Positions 34,374 through 44,113 of a stretch of DNA of 64,000 nucleotides are shown here, piece by piece; positions within the stretch are counted from its first letter, which is position 1; each line of letters begins with the position of its first letter. The translations under genes were made by a program, and so were the position numbers. The notes under the pieces are model-generated. The model saw only the letters and a program-made list of their open reading frames with translations, was not told the DNA's origin and did not search any database. The stretch is from an uncultured bacterium. Lineage in GTDB: Bacteria; Chloroflexota; Anaerolineae; J036; Brachytrichaceae. Location of the stretch: positions 1-64,000 of the forward strand of contig CAIQQO010000347.1 of assembly GCA_903873965.1 (NCBI GenBank). The letters run 5' to 3'.

Positions 34374-34381
34374 CGAAAAAT

Positions 34382-35401
34382 ATGGGACTATCTCTACTCA
34401 TGGTCAGTGTGGCGTGTCTTGTGGCAATTCTCAGCGGGCGACCGTTCATTCGCCTGCTTAAGCATTGGCGTATTGGTAAGCAGATCCGTATCGATGGGCC
34501 GTCATCACATCAGGTTAAAACCGGCACGCCCACAATGGGTGGCGTTATGTTCGTGGCGCCGGTGCTGATCATGATTACGGCCATGTACACATACACGCGG
34601 GTGGCTGCCCGAGTCGGATTTGATTTTGGCGGTGTTGTTCTTGTCGGCAAATCTCTCGTCGTGCCCATGACAGTCATGTTGCTGTATGCCATTCTCGGTG
34701 CGATAGACGACTACATGGGCGTCCGTGGCCATCGCCGTGGTGAAGGCATGCGCGGGCGATTTAAATTCGTATTACAGGTCATTATTGCCATCGTTGCGGC
34801 AGTAGTGATGAACCTGTATCTGAAGATCAGCAAGATGGGTGTCCCCGGTATACCTATGCCGATCGAACTCGGGTATCTCTGGATCCCCATTGCTGTGTTT
34901 ATCATCGTGGCTATCACCAATGCCGTCAATCTCGCAGACGGCCTTGATGGACTAGCTGCACTGATCAGTGTCGTCATGTATGTTGCCTATGCCGTTATTG
35001 CCTATAAGCAGGGGCAAGTCTTTCTAACCATGTTCTGTATGGTGACGGTTGGCGCATTGCTGGGATTTTTGTGGTTTAACGTGCACCCGGCCGCACTGTT
35101 CATGGGTGATACGGGAAGCGAGGCCTTGGGTGGCGCACTGGGCGTTGTGGCGTTGATGACAGGGCAGTGGCTGTTGTTGCCGATCATCGCCATAATTCCG
35201 ATGGCAGAAGTCATTAGCGTGATTTTGCAGGTGGGTTATTTCAAGCTGACCAAAGGTAAGCGTCTTTTCAAGATGTCGCCTATTCATCACCATTTTGAGT
35301 TACTTGGCTGGAGTGAAACACAGGTAGTGCAGCGTTTTTGGTTGATCGCTATCCTGAGTGGTCTCTTTGGCGTGGGACTGGCGCTGTTTGGCAATCCTTA
35401 A
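34382..35401 (+). CDS. mraY: Phospho-MurNAc-pentapeptide transferase
   Basis: This integral membrane enzyme of 339 residues moves phospho-MurNAc-pentapeptide onto undecaprenyl phosphate, making lipid I. About ten membrane helices are present. Catalytic regions are seen: GTPTMGGVMF, AIDDYMGVRGHR with the Asp-Asp pair, NAVNLADGLDGLA, MGDTGSEALGG and PIHHHFELLGWSE. It starts 8 bases after murF, and murD begins 9 bases after it. Confidence 0.95.
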   Translation: MGLSLLMVSVACLVAILSGRPFIRLLKHWRIGKQIRIDGPSSHQVKTGTPTMGGVMFVAPVLIMITAMYTYTRVAARVGFDFGGVVLVGKSLVVPMTVMLLYAILGAIDDYMGVRGHRRGEGMRGRFKFVLQVIIAIVAAVVMNLYLKISKMGVPGIPMPIELGYLWIPIAVFIIVAITNAVNLADGLDGLAALISVVMYVAYAVIAYKQGQVFLTMFCMVTVGALLGFLWFNVHPAALFMGDTGSEALGGALGVVALMTGQWLLLPIIAIIPMAEVISVILQVGYFKLTKGKRLFKMSPIHHHFELLGWSETQVVQRFWLIAILSGLFGVGLALFGNP

Positions 35402-35410
35402 GGCGAATTT

Positions 35411-36826
35411 ATGAACTGGTTTCACCGTCGCATTGTGATTCTGGGTATGGCGCGGCAGGGCATGGCTCTGGCGCGGTATCTTGTTGTGCAAGGTGCACAC
35501 GTGACTTTGAGCGACATGAAGCCTGCAACCGCCTTGGATGCAGAGATTCAATCCCTGAATAGTACACTGGGCGAAGGCGCCATTGCTTATGCGCTAGGGG
35601 GCCATCCGCTTTCACTGCTCGATGATTGTGACATGTTATGCCTCAGTGGTGGTGTGCCCATTGATCTGCCGATTGTTATCGAGGCACAACGGCGCGGCCA
35701 TGCAGTCAGCAATGATTCGCAGATATTCTTTGACGTCTGCCCCGCTCCGATTCTGGGTATTACCGGCTCAGCCGGCAAGACAACGACAACGAGTCTGGTG
35801 GGCGAGATGCTGCGAACTGAATATGGTCGTTGTGTCGCTTGTGACCCAGTGGCGCAGGGAGCGAACCATGTTTGGGTGGGCGGCAATATCGGCAATCCAC
35901 TGATAGCTGACCTTCATCGTATTGCAGTTGATGACTGTGTTGTACTTGAACTGTCATCATTTCAACTGGAGCAGATGACACGCAGTCCTCACATTGCCTG
36001 CATCACGAACATTACGCCCAACCATCTGGATCGGCATGGCAACATGGAGGCCTACATTGCTGCCAAGCACCACATTGTTGACTTCCAGTCCAACCATGAC
36101 TGGGCTGTGCTGTGCGCCGATAACCCGATCACTGCAGCGATGGAAACCGCTGCGCGAAAGATTTACTACACACTGAATGATGAGCCAGAGGGAGACGGCG
36201 CCTGGCGAACAGCATCTGGTGATTTGCGTCTCCGCATCGCGGCGATCAGTATCGATGCTACTTTGTGTAACACATCCGAGTTGTTATTGATGGGTGATCA
36301 CAATGTGTTGAACGTTCTGGCAGCGAGTGCACTCAGCGCGCTCGCTGGCGCTTCGGTGGAGTCGATTCGAGCCGTGGCAACCACTTTCCGTGGCGTATCG
36401 CATCGACTGCAATTGGTACGCGAATGGAATGGGGTTCGATACTATGACGATTCAATTGCCACTGCGCCGGAGCGTTTAATGGCTGCACTGCGCTGCTTCA
36501 ACCGCCCAGTGATTCTTCTGTGTGGTGGACGAGATAAGCACTTGCCATGGGCTGACGCCGTTGAACTGATGTCTCGGACCTGCCGACACGCAATTTTGTT
36601 TGGCGAAATGGCGGATATGGTGACTGAGGAAATAGATAGGCAACATGCTGCGGTGTCATCAAAAATGTGCACTAGTCTTGAAGACGCCGTTCTCGCGGCG
36701 CAACGTCTCGCATTACCTGGTGATGTTGTTCTGTTATCACCGGGTGGGACGAGTTTTGATGCGTTTAAGGACTTCGCAGAACGTGGCGATGTGTTTGTGC
36801 AATTGGTTAACCGACTTGGTGAGTAA
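35411..36826 (+). CDS. murD: UDP-MurNAc-L-alanine--D-glutamate ligase
   Basis: This Mur ligase of 471 residues adds D-Glu to UDP-MurNAc-L-Ala in the cytoplasm. An N-terminal Rossmann domain (VILGMARQGMALARYL) is followed by the P-loop GITGSAGKTTTTSLV and then GGNIGNPLI, LELSSFQLE, ITNITPNHLDRHG, and in the last domain GVRYYDDSIATAPE and LLCGGRDKH. These are MurD hallmarks. AAGGCG lies upstream of the ATG. It sits in standard order between mraY and ftsW. Confidence 0.94.
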   Translation: MNWFHRRIVILGMARQGMALARYLVVQGAHVTLSDMKPATALDAEIQSLNSTLGEGAIAYALGGHPLSLLDDCDMLCLSGGVPIDLPIVIEAQRRGHAVSNDSQIFFDVCPAPILGITGSAGKTTTTSLVGEMLRTEYGRCVACDPVAQGANHVWVGGNIGNPLIADLHRIAVDDCVVLELSSFQLEQMTRSPHIACITNITPNHLDRHGNMEAYIAAKHHIVDFQSNHDWAVLCADNPITAAMETAARKIYYTLNDEPEGDGAWRTASGDLRLRIAAISIDATLCNTSELLLMGDHNVLNVLAASALSALAGASVESIRAVATTFRGVSHRLQLVREWNGVRYYDDSIATAPERLMAALRCFNRPVILLCGGRDKHLPWADAVELMSRTCRHAILFGEMADMVTEEIDRQHAAVSSKMCTSLEDAVLAAQRLALPGDVVLLSPGGTSFDAFKDFAERGDVFVQLVNRLGE

Positions 36827-36839
36827 CGGAGATTAGTCA

Positions 36840-38273
36840 ATGGCAGTTATACAACCTGTTCGAATAAATCCTGGCCTTAGGTCTTCACTTTCAAACCTGG
36901 CTAAACCTTTGCAGGAGATCGAGCCGCAATCGACTGACTGGATTTTGATCAGCGTAGTTGGAGTACTGTTCGTTATTGGTCAGCTGATGGCCTATAGCAC
37001 TACTTTCTATTGGTCGATGAGCCAGGAAGGTAACCCGTACAGCATTTACCTCAAGCAACTGGGATATGGCGTGGGCGGCCTGGTTCTTTTTGTCATTTTC
37101 AGCCGGATTGATTATGGCCGCTGGAATCGTACTGCATTGACTGCAATAGCCATTATTGCCATAGCGTTGATTGCCGTTCTACTGGTGGGTACTGACACAT
37201 TCGGCGCGCGCCGTAGTCTCTTTGGCGGATCACTGCAACCCAGTGAACCAGCGAAGATCATCATACTCATGTACGGTGCGGCATGGCTGGCCTCGCGTCG
37301 TAAGCAGGTGACGAGTATTACAGTCGGTTTGTTGCCTTTTGTGATCATCATAGGCTCGATGGTGGCGTTAATCGCTGCAGAACCCGATATCAGCACAAGC
37401 CTCATCATTCTGCTGGCGGCATCCGCAATGTTCTTCATGGCTGGCGCAAGTCTTGTCCAGATTGTATTAACAGGCGGCGCTGCCGCGGGTGTGGCTTATT
37501 TCATGGTGACGGTCTTTCAGCACGTTTCCAACCGTTTGTCGGGCTGCGCTAATGGATGCGAGAATGTTTTCCAGATCAATCGCGCACTCATCGCCATCGG
37601 CAGTGGTGGCCTCTTCGGTTCTGGAATGGGATTGAGTTACCAGAAGTTTGGCTTCCTGCCTATGTCGCATACAGATAGTGTCATTGCCGTGGTGGCCGAG
37701 GAAATGGGTCTGCTGGGCGTGGCGCTGGTGCTGGCGTTGTTTGCGATCATGGCATACCGCGCATTGCGAATTGCCCAGCGAGCGGATACGACATTCGGCG
37801 CGTTCTGGGCTGTGGGTTTGATTACCTGGATCATGATGCAGGCAGTACTCAATTTCCTGGCAAACAACGCAATCATTCCTCTGCCCGGAGTGCCTGTGCC
37901 CTTTATCAGCTATGGAGGTTCATCATTGATATCTGTCCTCGTTGCCTCCGGCATTCTAGTCAGCATTTCGAGAGGCACGAGGTTTATATCCAAAAGTAGC
38001 GAGGATCAGGATGACGAAGAGGAAAAGTCCCGTGGAGGAAATGCTGAGAAAGTTGCGAGTAGTGATATCCGCCGGCGGAACAGCGGGACACGTACTACCC
38101 GCACTAACCGTTCTGGGCGCAGTGAAGACGCGAGTACTACCGAATACATCGGGCGCGATGTCAAATTCAAGCCTAGGCTCGGGCGCGGATCAGATACTAC
38201 AGGAGCTGGAGGTGCTATTCGTTGGAGAAACGGAAGGTATGGAACGGGAACTCGTAACACGCGAGGGCGTTAG
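36840..38273 (+). CDS. ftsW: Septal glycosyltransferase FtsW with long basic tail
   Basis: This SEDS-family polytopic protein polymerises lipid II at the septum. Ten membrane segments end near residue 380 after PLPGVPVPFISYGGSS, the family's best motif; QPSEPAKIIILMYGAAWLA is another. The ATG at 36840 has GGAG 8 bases upstream. The frame then continues for about 88 codons of Arg/Ser/Thr/Gly-rich, low-complexity tail (about residues 390-477) that overlaps murG by 263 bases in another frame. The tail resembles out-of-frame reading of murG and has no family counterpart that I recognise, so either the overlap is genuine or a disrupted stop has extended FtsW. Confidence 0.92.
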   Translation: MAVIQPVRINPGLRSSLSNLAKPLQEIEPQSTDWILISVVGVLFVIGQLMAYSTTFYWSMSQEGNPYSIYLKQLGYGVGGLVLFVIFSRIDYGRWNRTALTAIAIIAIALIAVLLVGTDTFGARRSLFGGSLQPSEPAKIIILMYGAAWLASRRKQVTSITVGLLPFVIIIGSMVALIAAEPDISTSLIILLAASAMFFMAGASLVQIVLTGGAAAGVAYFMVTVFQHVSNRLSGCANGCENVFQINRALIAIGSGGLFGSGMGLSYQKFGFLPMSHTDSVIAVVAEEMGLLGVALVLALFAIMAYRALRIAQRADTTFGAFWAVGLITWIMMQAVLNFLANNAIIPLPGVPVPFISYGGSSLISVLVASGILVSISRGTRFISKSSEDQDDEEEKSRGGNAEKVASSDIRRRNSGTRTTRTNRSGRSEDASTTEYIGRDVKFKPRLGRGSDTTGAGGAIRWRNGRYGTGTRNTRGR

Positions 38274-39231
38274 GTTCGAAAGCATACAGGCTGGCGCCAT
38301 GCACGGTGTTGGTGTGACACGTATGTTACGCGGCTTTAGCAAAATGATCGCTGGCATAGCCGGCGCTTTTGCTATTCTGGGTAAGTTCAAACCGGATGTC
38401 GTATTTCTCACCGGCGGTTTTGTCGGTGTGCCAGTCAGTCTTGCCGCATGGCTACGTCGTATTCCCGCGGTGGTCTACCTGCCGGATATCGAGCCCGGAT
38501 TGGCGCTAAAGGTGATGGCGCGCCTGGCTACTAGAGTCGCGACAACCGCGGATGCGTCAGCACAATTTATTGCGCGTGGCAAAATGGTTGTAACGGGTTA
38601 TCCGGTACGAGATCGGTTCATGCATACTTCACGCGATATTGCGCGCGCCCATTTTGGCATTGCTTCCGATGCGAAGGTATTGCTTGTTGTCGGCGGCAGC
38701 AAGGGTGCACTCAGTATCAATCGTGCCATTACATCGAACCTGATGGTGTTACTCGGAGACGCTGGCATTAGCGTTATTCACGTTACAGGCACACGCGATT
38801 GGGAAGAAATACGCGCCGTACGTGAAGCGCTACCAGAGTCATTGCGCCAACGCTACATGGCATTCGCCTACCTTCATGAGGAAATGGCCGACGCCATGGC
38901 GGCAGCCGATCTGGCCGTCTGTCGCTCTGGCGCATCTGCACTGGGTGAACTGCCGTATCTGGGATTACCCGCAATTCTGGTGCCGTATCCATATGCATGG
39001 CGATACCAGAAAGTCAACGCGCAGTATCTGGTTGATCGTGGCGCAGCGGTCATTCTCGAGGACGCAAAACTCGGCACAGATTTGGCGCTGGCTGTGACGC
39101 GGTTATTCGCGGATCAAGCCGGTCTGGCCGTAATGAAGCGCTCTCTACTCAGTATGAGTGGTCGTAATGGCGCAGGTGAGATTGCTCAGCTGTTGATTGC
39201 CGTGGGAACACGAACGAGGGCGACGGCATGA
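38011..39231 (+). CDS. murG: UDP-GlcNAc--lipid I N-acetylglucosaminyltransferase
   Basis: This GT-B glycosyltransferase, about 406 residues, makes lipid II at the inner membrane face. The N-domain starts VVISAGGTAGHVLPALTV, with an unusual inserted stretch of about 30 residues before LEVLFVGETEGME. Later motifs are FLTGGFVGVPV, VVGGSKGALSINRAI and the sugar-binding CRSGASALGELPYLG. The start at 38011 has AGGATCAGG upstream; ATG 38041 is also possible. Either way the first 77-87 codons lie inside ftsW in the +1 frame. Confidence 0.92.
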   Translation: MTKRKSPVEEMLRKLRVVISAGGTAGHVLPALTVLGAVKTRVLPNTSGAMSNSSLGSGADQILQELEVLFVGETEGMERELVTREGVRFESIQAGAMHGVGVTRMLRGFSKMIAGIAGAFAILGKFKPDVVFLTGGFVGVPVSLAAWLRRIPAVVYLPDIEPGLALKVMARLATRVATTADASAQFIARGKMVVTGYPVRDRFMHTSRDIARAHFGIASDAKVLLVVGGSKGALSINRAITSNLMVLLGDAGISVIHVTGTRDWEEIRAVREALPESLRQRYMAFAYLHEEMADAMAAADLAVCRSGASALGELPYLGLPAILVPYPYAWRYQKVNAQYLVDRGAAVILEDAKLGTDLALAVTRLFADQAGLAVMKRSLLSMSGRNGAGEIAQLLIAVGTRTRATA

Positions 39232-39277
39232 ACATATGTTACATGGTTGCACTGGAATGCTGGACTACAGGTGAAGC

Positions 39278-39832
39278 ATGATCAATGCCAATCTGGTATT
39301 CATCATGTTTGTCATCATCTTCGGGCTGATAGGCGCCATGCGAGGATGGGTTCGCGAGATCATTGTTACCGCCAGTCTTGTGTTGGCATTGTTTGTTCTG
39401 AATCAGTTGGGTGACAAGTGGAATACCGTGATTCAAGGGCTCTCAGCAGCAAAAACGACAGAGGCGTGGCTGTTGCGAACACTGCCACTTTTTTTGATCG
39501 CTTTCTTTGGTTATCTAGGCCCGGCAGTCGTGCGTAGTCGGTTTGATCAAAATGCACGTGGGAAGATTGAGCAGGGCATTCTGGCGTTCATCATCGGCGC
39601 GATCAACGGTTACATTATTTTCAGCACAGTAGCCTTCATCGCTTGGCGTGCTGGATTGCTGGAGAGCCCACCTCCGCCCGGACCGAATCAGTCGCCATTG
39701 TTTTCAGCACCACTTGGTGGTTGGAGTGAGTTGTTTTTCCTTAAAAACGCAGCTATATCGGTCTTATCGGGAACCACACTGGTAGTGGTTTTGATTGCTG
39801 TTTTCCTATTTGTTATCGTGGTCATTGTGTGA
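39278..39832 (+). CDS. CvpA-like membrane protein
   Basis: This 184-residue protein has five hydrophobic segments. The opening, a helix ending in GLIGAMRGWVREIIV, has the Arg-Gly pattern of CvpA/colicin V production family proteins, and a second motif, KIEQGILAFIIGAINGYII, matches the family's later helix. It lies inside the cell-wall cluster between murG and murC. Its role is unknown, although in this position it may assist envelope synthesis. AGGTGA precedes the ATG. Confidence 0.65.
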   Translation: MINANLVFIMFVIIFGLIGAMRGWVREIIVTASLVLALFVLNQLGDKWNTVIQGLSAAKTTEAWLLRTLPLFLIAFFGYLGPAVVRSRFDQNARGKIEQGILAFIIGAINGYIIFSTVAFIAWRAGLLESPPPPGPNQSPLFSAPLGGWSELFFLKNAAISVLSGTTLVVVLIAVFLFVIVVIV

Positions 39833-39842
39833 GTTAGCGACT

Positions 39843-41234
39843 ATGAAAGTACATATTATGGGTATAGGTGGCGCCGGTATGAGCGCCATTGCACGCGTGA
39901 TGCATGCGCGCGGCATCACTGTAACAGGTGATGATCGTATGCACTCGCCTGTTCTCGATATGTTACAGGCTGAGGGTATACAGACGTATGTTGGGCATGA
40001 CCCCGCCCATCTGGAAGGTATTGACATTGTCGCCCCCTCTTCTGCGATATCGAAATCTGAACCCGAACTCTTAGCGGCGCACCAATTGGGCATCCCTGTG
40101 TGGCATCGTGGTGATGTACTAAACATGCTGATGCAGGATCGCAGTGATGGGCAGCCCACGATTGGTATAGCAATCGCAGGTACTCACGGCAAGAGCACGA
40201 CAACCGGCATGATCGCTACGATTCTGGAAGATGCTGGACTAAATCCATCCTACATTATTGGCGCGACGCCAGCTTCATTGGGCGCCAATGCCCGCGCCGG
40301 TAGTGGCGAAGCATTCGTGGTCGAGGCTGATGAGTATGACCGCACATTCCTGCATCTGGAACCCAGAATAGCAGTGATCACCAATATTGACTTTGATCAC
40401 CCGGATATTTATAAGGACCTGAACGATACGATCGATACTTTTGCCCAGTTCGCAAGAAGTGTGCCTGCTCATGGTGCGCTCATAGTGTGCGCTGATGATA
40501 GCGGTGTGGTGGAGATGCTCCGTCGTTCCGTACCGCTTAGTGCACCCGTACTTGACTATGGCATGACGCGCGGCGCATGGCGTTGCACAAACCCGCGTCC
40601 TAATCCGATGGGTGGTATCGAATTTACTGTCTCGCAACACAATGGACAGTCTTCGAGTGTGTCTCTGCGCGTACCTGGAGTGCACAACGTGCTTAACGCA
40701 ACAGCAGCATTAATGGCTGCGGATGCGCTTGGGGTGCCCTTGGAACAGGCCATTGCCGCGTTGGGCAGGTACAGTGGTGCAGGCAGGCGATTTGAATTGC
40801 GAGGTGAACGCCGCGGTGTGCGGATATTTGATGACTACGCTCATCACCCGACGGAAATTAAAGCCACGTTGAGTGCTGCACGTATGCGCTTCCCGGTGGG
40901 CAATATCTGGGCCATCTGGCAACCGCATACCTTTAGTCGCACGATCGCGCTGATGGATCAGTTTGCGACCGCTTTTGCTGATGCTGATCGTGTCATTGTG
41001 CTGCCCATCTACGCTGCACGTGAACATGCTGAGGATTTTGGCTTCGCTGCCACTGCGTTAAATTCGATTGAGCTTTCGCGGCGCATCAAGCACAAGCAAG
41101 CGCGGAGTGCAGCCACAATGGGCGATGCGTTGGGCATGCTGGTATCGCAAGTTCGACCGGGTGATATTGTGATCACGTTGAGTGCAGGCGATGGCAATAT
41201 GGTAGGGGAGCGCTTGATCGAGATGCTGCGATGA
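39843..41234 (+). CDS. murC: UDP-N-acetylmuramate--L-alanine ligase
   Basis: This Mur ligase of 463 residues starts the peptide stem by adding L-Ala to UDP-MurNAc. It opens KVHIMGIGGAGMSAIA, has the P-loop IAGTHGKSTTTGMI, then VVEADEYDRTFLHL, ITNIDFDHPDIY, and in the last domain FDDYAHHPTEIKATL and WQPHTFSRT. The ATG at 39843 begins the conserved sequence; an upstream in-frame extension lies inside the CvpA-like gene. It overlaps murB by 4 bases. Confidence 0.94.
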   Translation: MKVHIMGIGGAGMSAIARVMHARGITVTGDDRMHSPVLDMLQAEGIQTYVGHDPAHLEGIDIVAPSSAISKSEPELLAAHQLGIPVWHRGDVLNMLMQDRSDGQPTIGIAIAGTHGKSTTTGMIATILEDAGLNPSYIIGATPASLGANARAGSGEAFVVEADEYDRTFLHLEPRIAVITNIDFDHPDIYKDLNDTIDTFAQFARSVPAHGALIVCADDSGVVEMLRRSVPLSAPVLDYGMTRGAWRCTNPRPNPMGGIEFTVSQHNGQSSSVSLRVPGVHNVLNATAALMAADALGVPLEQAIAALGRYSGAGRRFELRGERRGVRIFDDYAHHPTEIKATLSAARMRFPVGNIWAIWQPHTFSRTIALMDQFATAFADADRVIVLPIYAAREHAEDFGFAATALNSIELSRRIKHKQARSAATMGDALGMLVSQVRPGDIVITLSAGDGNMVGERLIEMLR

Positions 41235-42175
41235 CGACCATGGATATATTGACCTTGATGAAAGATCGCGCCCGGCGCAATGAGTTGCTGGCCAGGCATA
41301 CGACAGCCCGTATTGGCGGTCCGGCAGATCTTTTGATTGAGGCGCGCACAATTGACGAACTCATTGCACTGGCTCAACGGGCTGATGACATTGGCATGAC
41401 ATATACCGTTCTGGGTGGCGGCGCTAACGTGCTTGTCAGTGATCGCGGTATTCGAGGCCTTGTGATCATCAACCGTTCAAAGGAAGTGAAATACACCGTC
41501 CGTGATATTTCGGCGCATCTTGAGGTTGATTCTGGCGTTGTGTTGGCGACCCTGGCGCGTGATTGTATTGAGCGCGGTTTGATGGGATTCGAGTGGGCTA
41601 TTGGTATTCCTGGTACCATCGGCGGCGCTGTGGTAGGCAATGCCGGTGCACACGGCGTTGAAACGAGCACCAATCTGAATATGGTCAAAGTGATGCGGCG
41701 AGGCTTTGCTCCGGAATATTGGACGCCGCGCCAATTGGCCTTTAGTTACCGCAAGAGTGCACTGAAACAATACGCTGCTACTGAGCGACCGATTGTGTTG
41801 GTGGCACTGTTTGATTTAAAGCGGGATCACCGAACTAACCTGGAACGGCGCGCCGCTGAATACATTGCCAAACGGAAGACGTCTCAACCACCTGGAGCAA
41901 CCATGGGCAGTATGTTTAAGAATCCACCTGGCGACTATGCAGGACGCTTAATCGAAGCTGCAGGTTTGAAGGGAACTGTACATGGTGGTGCGATGGTATC
42001 GCCGGTTCATGCGAACTTCTTCGTCAATGTTAATGGTAATGCGACAGCTCATGACTTCAAGGCGTTGATTGATCAGGCGCAAACGGCAGTATCTGAGCAG
42101 TTCAATATCAACCTTGAGTTGGAGATTGAGCTGCTGGGCGAATGGGATGTGACCACTACCAAAATTGGAGCTTAA
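41231..42175 (+). CDS. murB: UDP-N-acetylenolpyruvoylglucosamine reductase
   Basis: This FAD-dependent enzyme of 314 residues reduces UDP-GlcNAc-enolpyruvate to UDP-MurNAc. Motifs: HTTARIGGPAD, GGGANVLVSD, GLMGFEWAIGIPGTIGGAV, AFSYRKSAL, GSMFKNPPGDYAG (catalytic Ser/Cys region) and HANFFVNV. It lacks the extra loop of type I enzymes and fits the shorter type II form. It overlaps murC by ATGA and lies directly before ddl. Confidence 0.94.
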   Translation: MTTMDILTLMKDRARRNELLARHTTARIGGPADLLIEARTIDELIALAQRADDIGMTYTVLGGGANVLVSDRGIRGLVIINRSKEVKYTVRDISAHLEVDSGVVLATLARDCIERGLMGFEWAIGIPGTIGGAVVGNAGAHGVETSTNLNMVKVMRRGFAPEYWTPRQLAFSYRKSALKQYAATERPIVLVALFDLKRDHRTNLERRAAEYIAKRKTSQPPGATMGSMFKNPPGDYAGRLIEAAGLKGTVHGGAMVSPVHANFFVNVNGNATAHDFKALIDQAQTAVSEQFNINLELEIELLGEWDVTTTKIGA

Positions 42176-42176
42176 T

Positions 42177-43199
<1,023 letters not shown>

Positions 43200-43249
43200 T
43201 TATTTACCGGAATTTGCCGATACCGACTGGTGTAAAGCAGCAGTGACGA

Positions 43250-43255
43250 TATAAT
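43250..43255 (+). promoter_or_regulatory. Candidate -10 element before ftsQ
   Basis: A perfect TATAAT occurs in the AT-rich 93-base gap between ddl and ftsQ. No good -35 lies 17 bases upstream, so a separate ftsQAZ promoter is possible but weakly supported. Confidence 0.35.
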
Positions 43256-43292
43256 TGATTTCTATATATTCTAATTAGTATCTCATAATCAT

Positions 43293-44111
43293 ATGGAGCA
43301 GCGATACCGACCTAAGCGCAACACTAGATCTCGATCGAGATTTGATGTGGTAACCAATAGCCTGCAGGCAAGAAATGCTTTGCTGGTATCGGGCGGGAAT
43401 GGCTCGGGTACGGTTCTAGCGAAAATACTGGGTATTTGCGTGCTAATGGCGGCGCTGGTGGCCGTGTGTGCAGTCTGGTTCTTTGGCGAAGACCTCCGAA
43501 TACATGTAATCGAAGTTCGGAATAACCAGGATGTGCCCAAGCTGCAGATTATTGGCGCAAGCGCATTGATGAAGGAGCACATTCTATCTGCAGATTTGAA
43601 CGCTGCTGCTCATCGAATCGAAGCATTGCCCGGCGTCAAGGCGGCGCAAATCAGTTGCACATGGAAAGCGGGCTGCGAAGTCCTGGTGCAGCCATCCATC
43701 GGCATTGCCATGTGGCAGAGCGCAACAGACAGTACCAATAGGGTGTGGACAGATGAGCAGGGCAGAGCACAGAAAGCTCTTGGCGATACCCCTGTCAAAC
43801 TGAATATCAAGGTCGAGGATGGCAGCATGCCAGTGCTTGGGGTGCCAATAAGCGACAGTCTTGCGCGCGCACTCAAAGAGCTGTTAGTCTTTCAGCCCAA
43901 GGTGATACGTTACACCTATTCTAGTCAATATGGACTGATGTTTATTGATGCGCGCGGATGGAAGGCAAGGCTGGGCGTTGCGGAGCACGATGGCGCTATG
44001 CAAGATAAGCTGGTGTTATTGAAACAGATAGGCGATCAACTGGCTGCAAAGAATACGGCAGCCAAGGTGGTTGATGTGCGTTTTGTTGAGGCGCCTTTTT
44101 ACGAGAAGTGA
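43293..44111 (+). CDS. ftsQ: Cell division protein FtsQ/DivIB
   Basis: This 272-residue bitopic division protein has a basic N-terminus (RPKRNTRSRSRF), one membrane helix at about residues 46-68 and an extracytoplasmic POTRA-like region (VIEVRNNQDVP...LPGVKAAQISC). The sequence is divergent, as usual, and the call is supported by topology and by lying directly before ftsA. Two Cys flank the end of the POTRA domain and could form a disulfide. Its stop overlaps a GTG of the ftsA frame. Confidence 0.8.
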   Translation: MEQRYRPKRNTRSRSRFDVVTNSLQARNALLVSGGNGSGTVLAKILGICVLMAALVAVCAVWFFGEDLRIHVIEVRNNQDVPKLQIIGASALMKEHILSADLNAAAHRIEALPGVKAAQISCTWKAGCEVLVQPSIGIAMWQSATDSTNRVWTDEQGRAQKALGDTPVKLNIKVEDGSMPVLGVPISDSLARALKELLVFQPKVIRYTYSSQYGLMFIDARGWKARLGVAEHDGAMQDKLVLLKQIGDQLAAKNTAAKVVDVRFVEAPFYEK

Positions 44112-44113
44112 TA

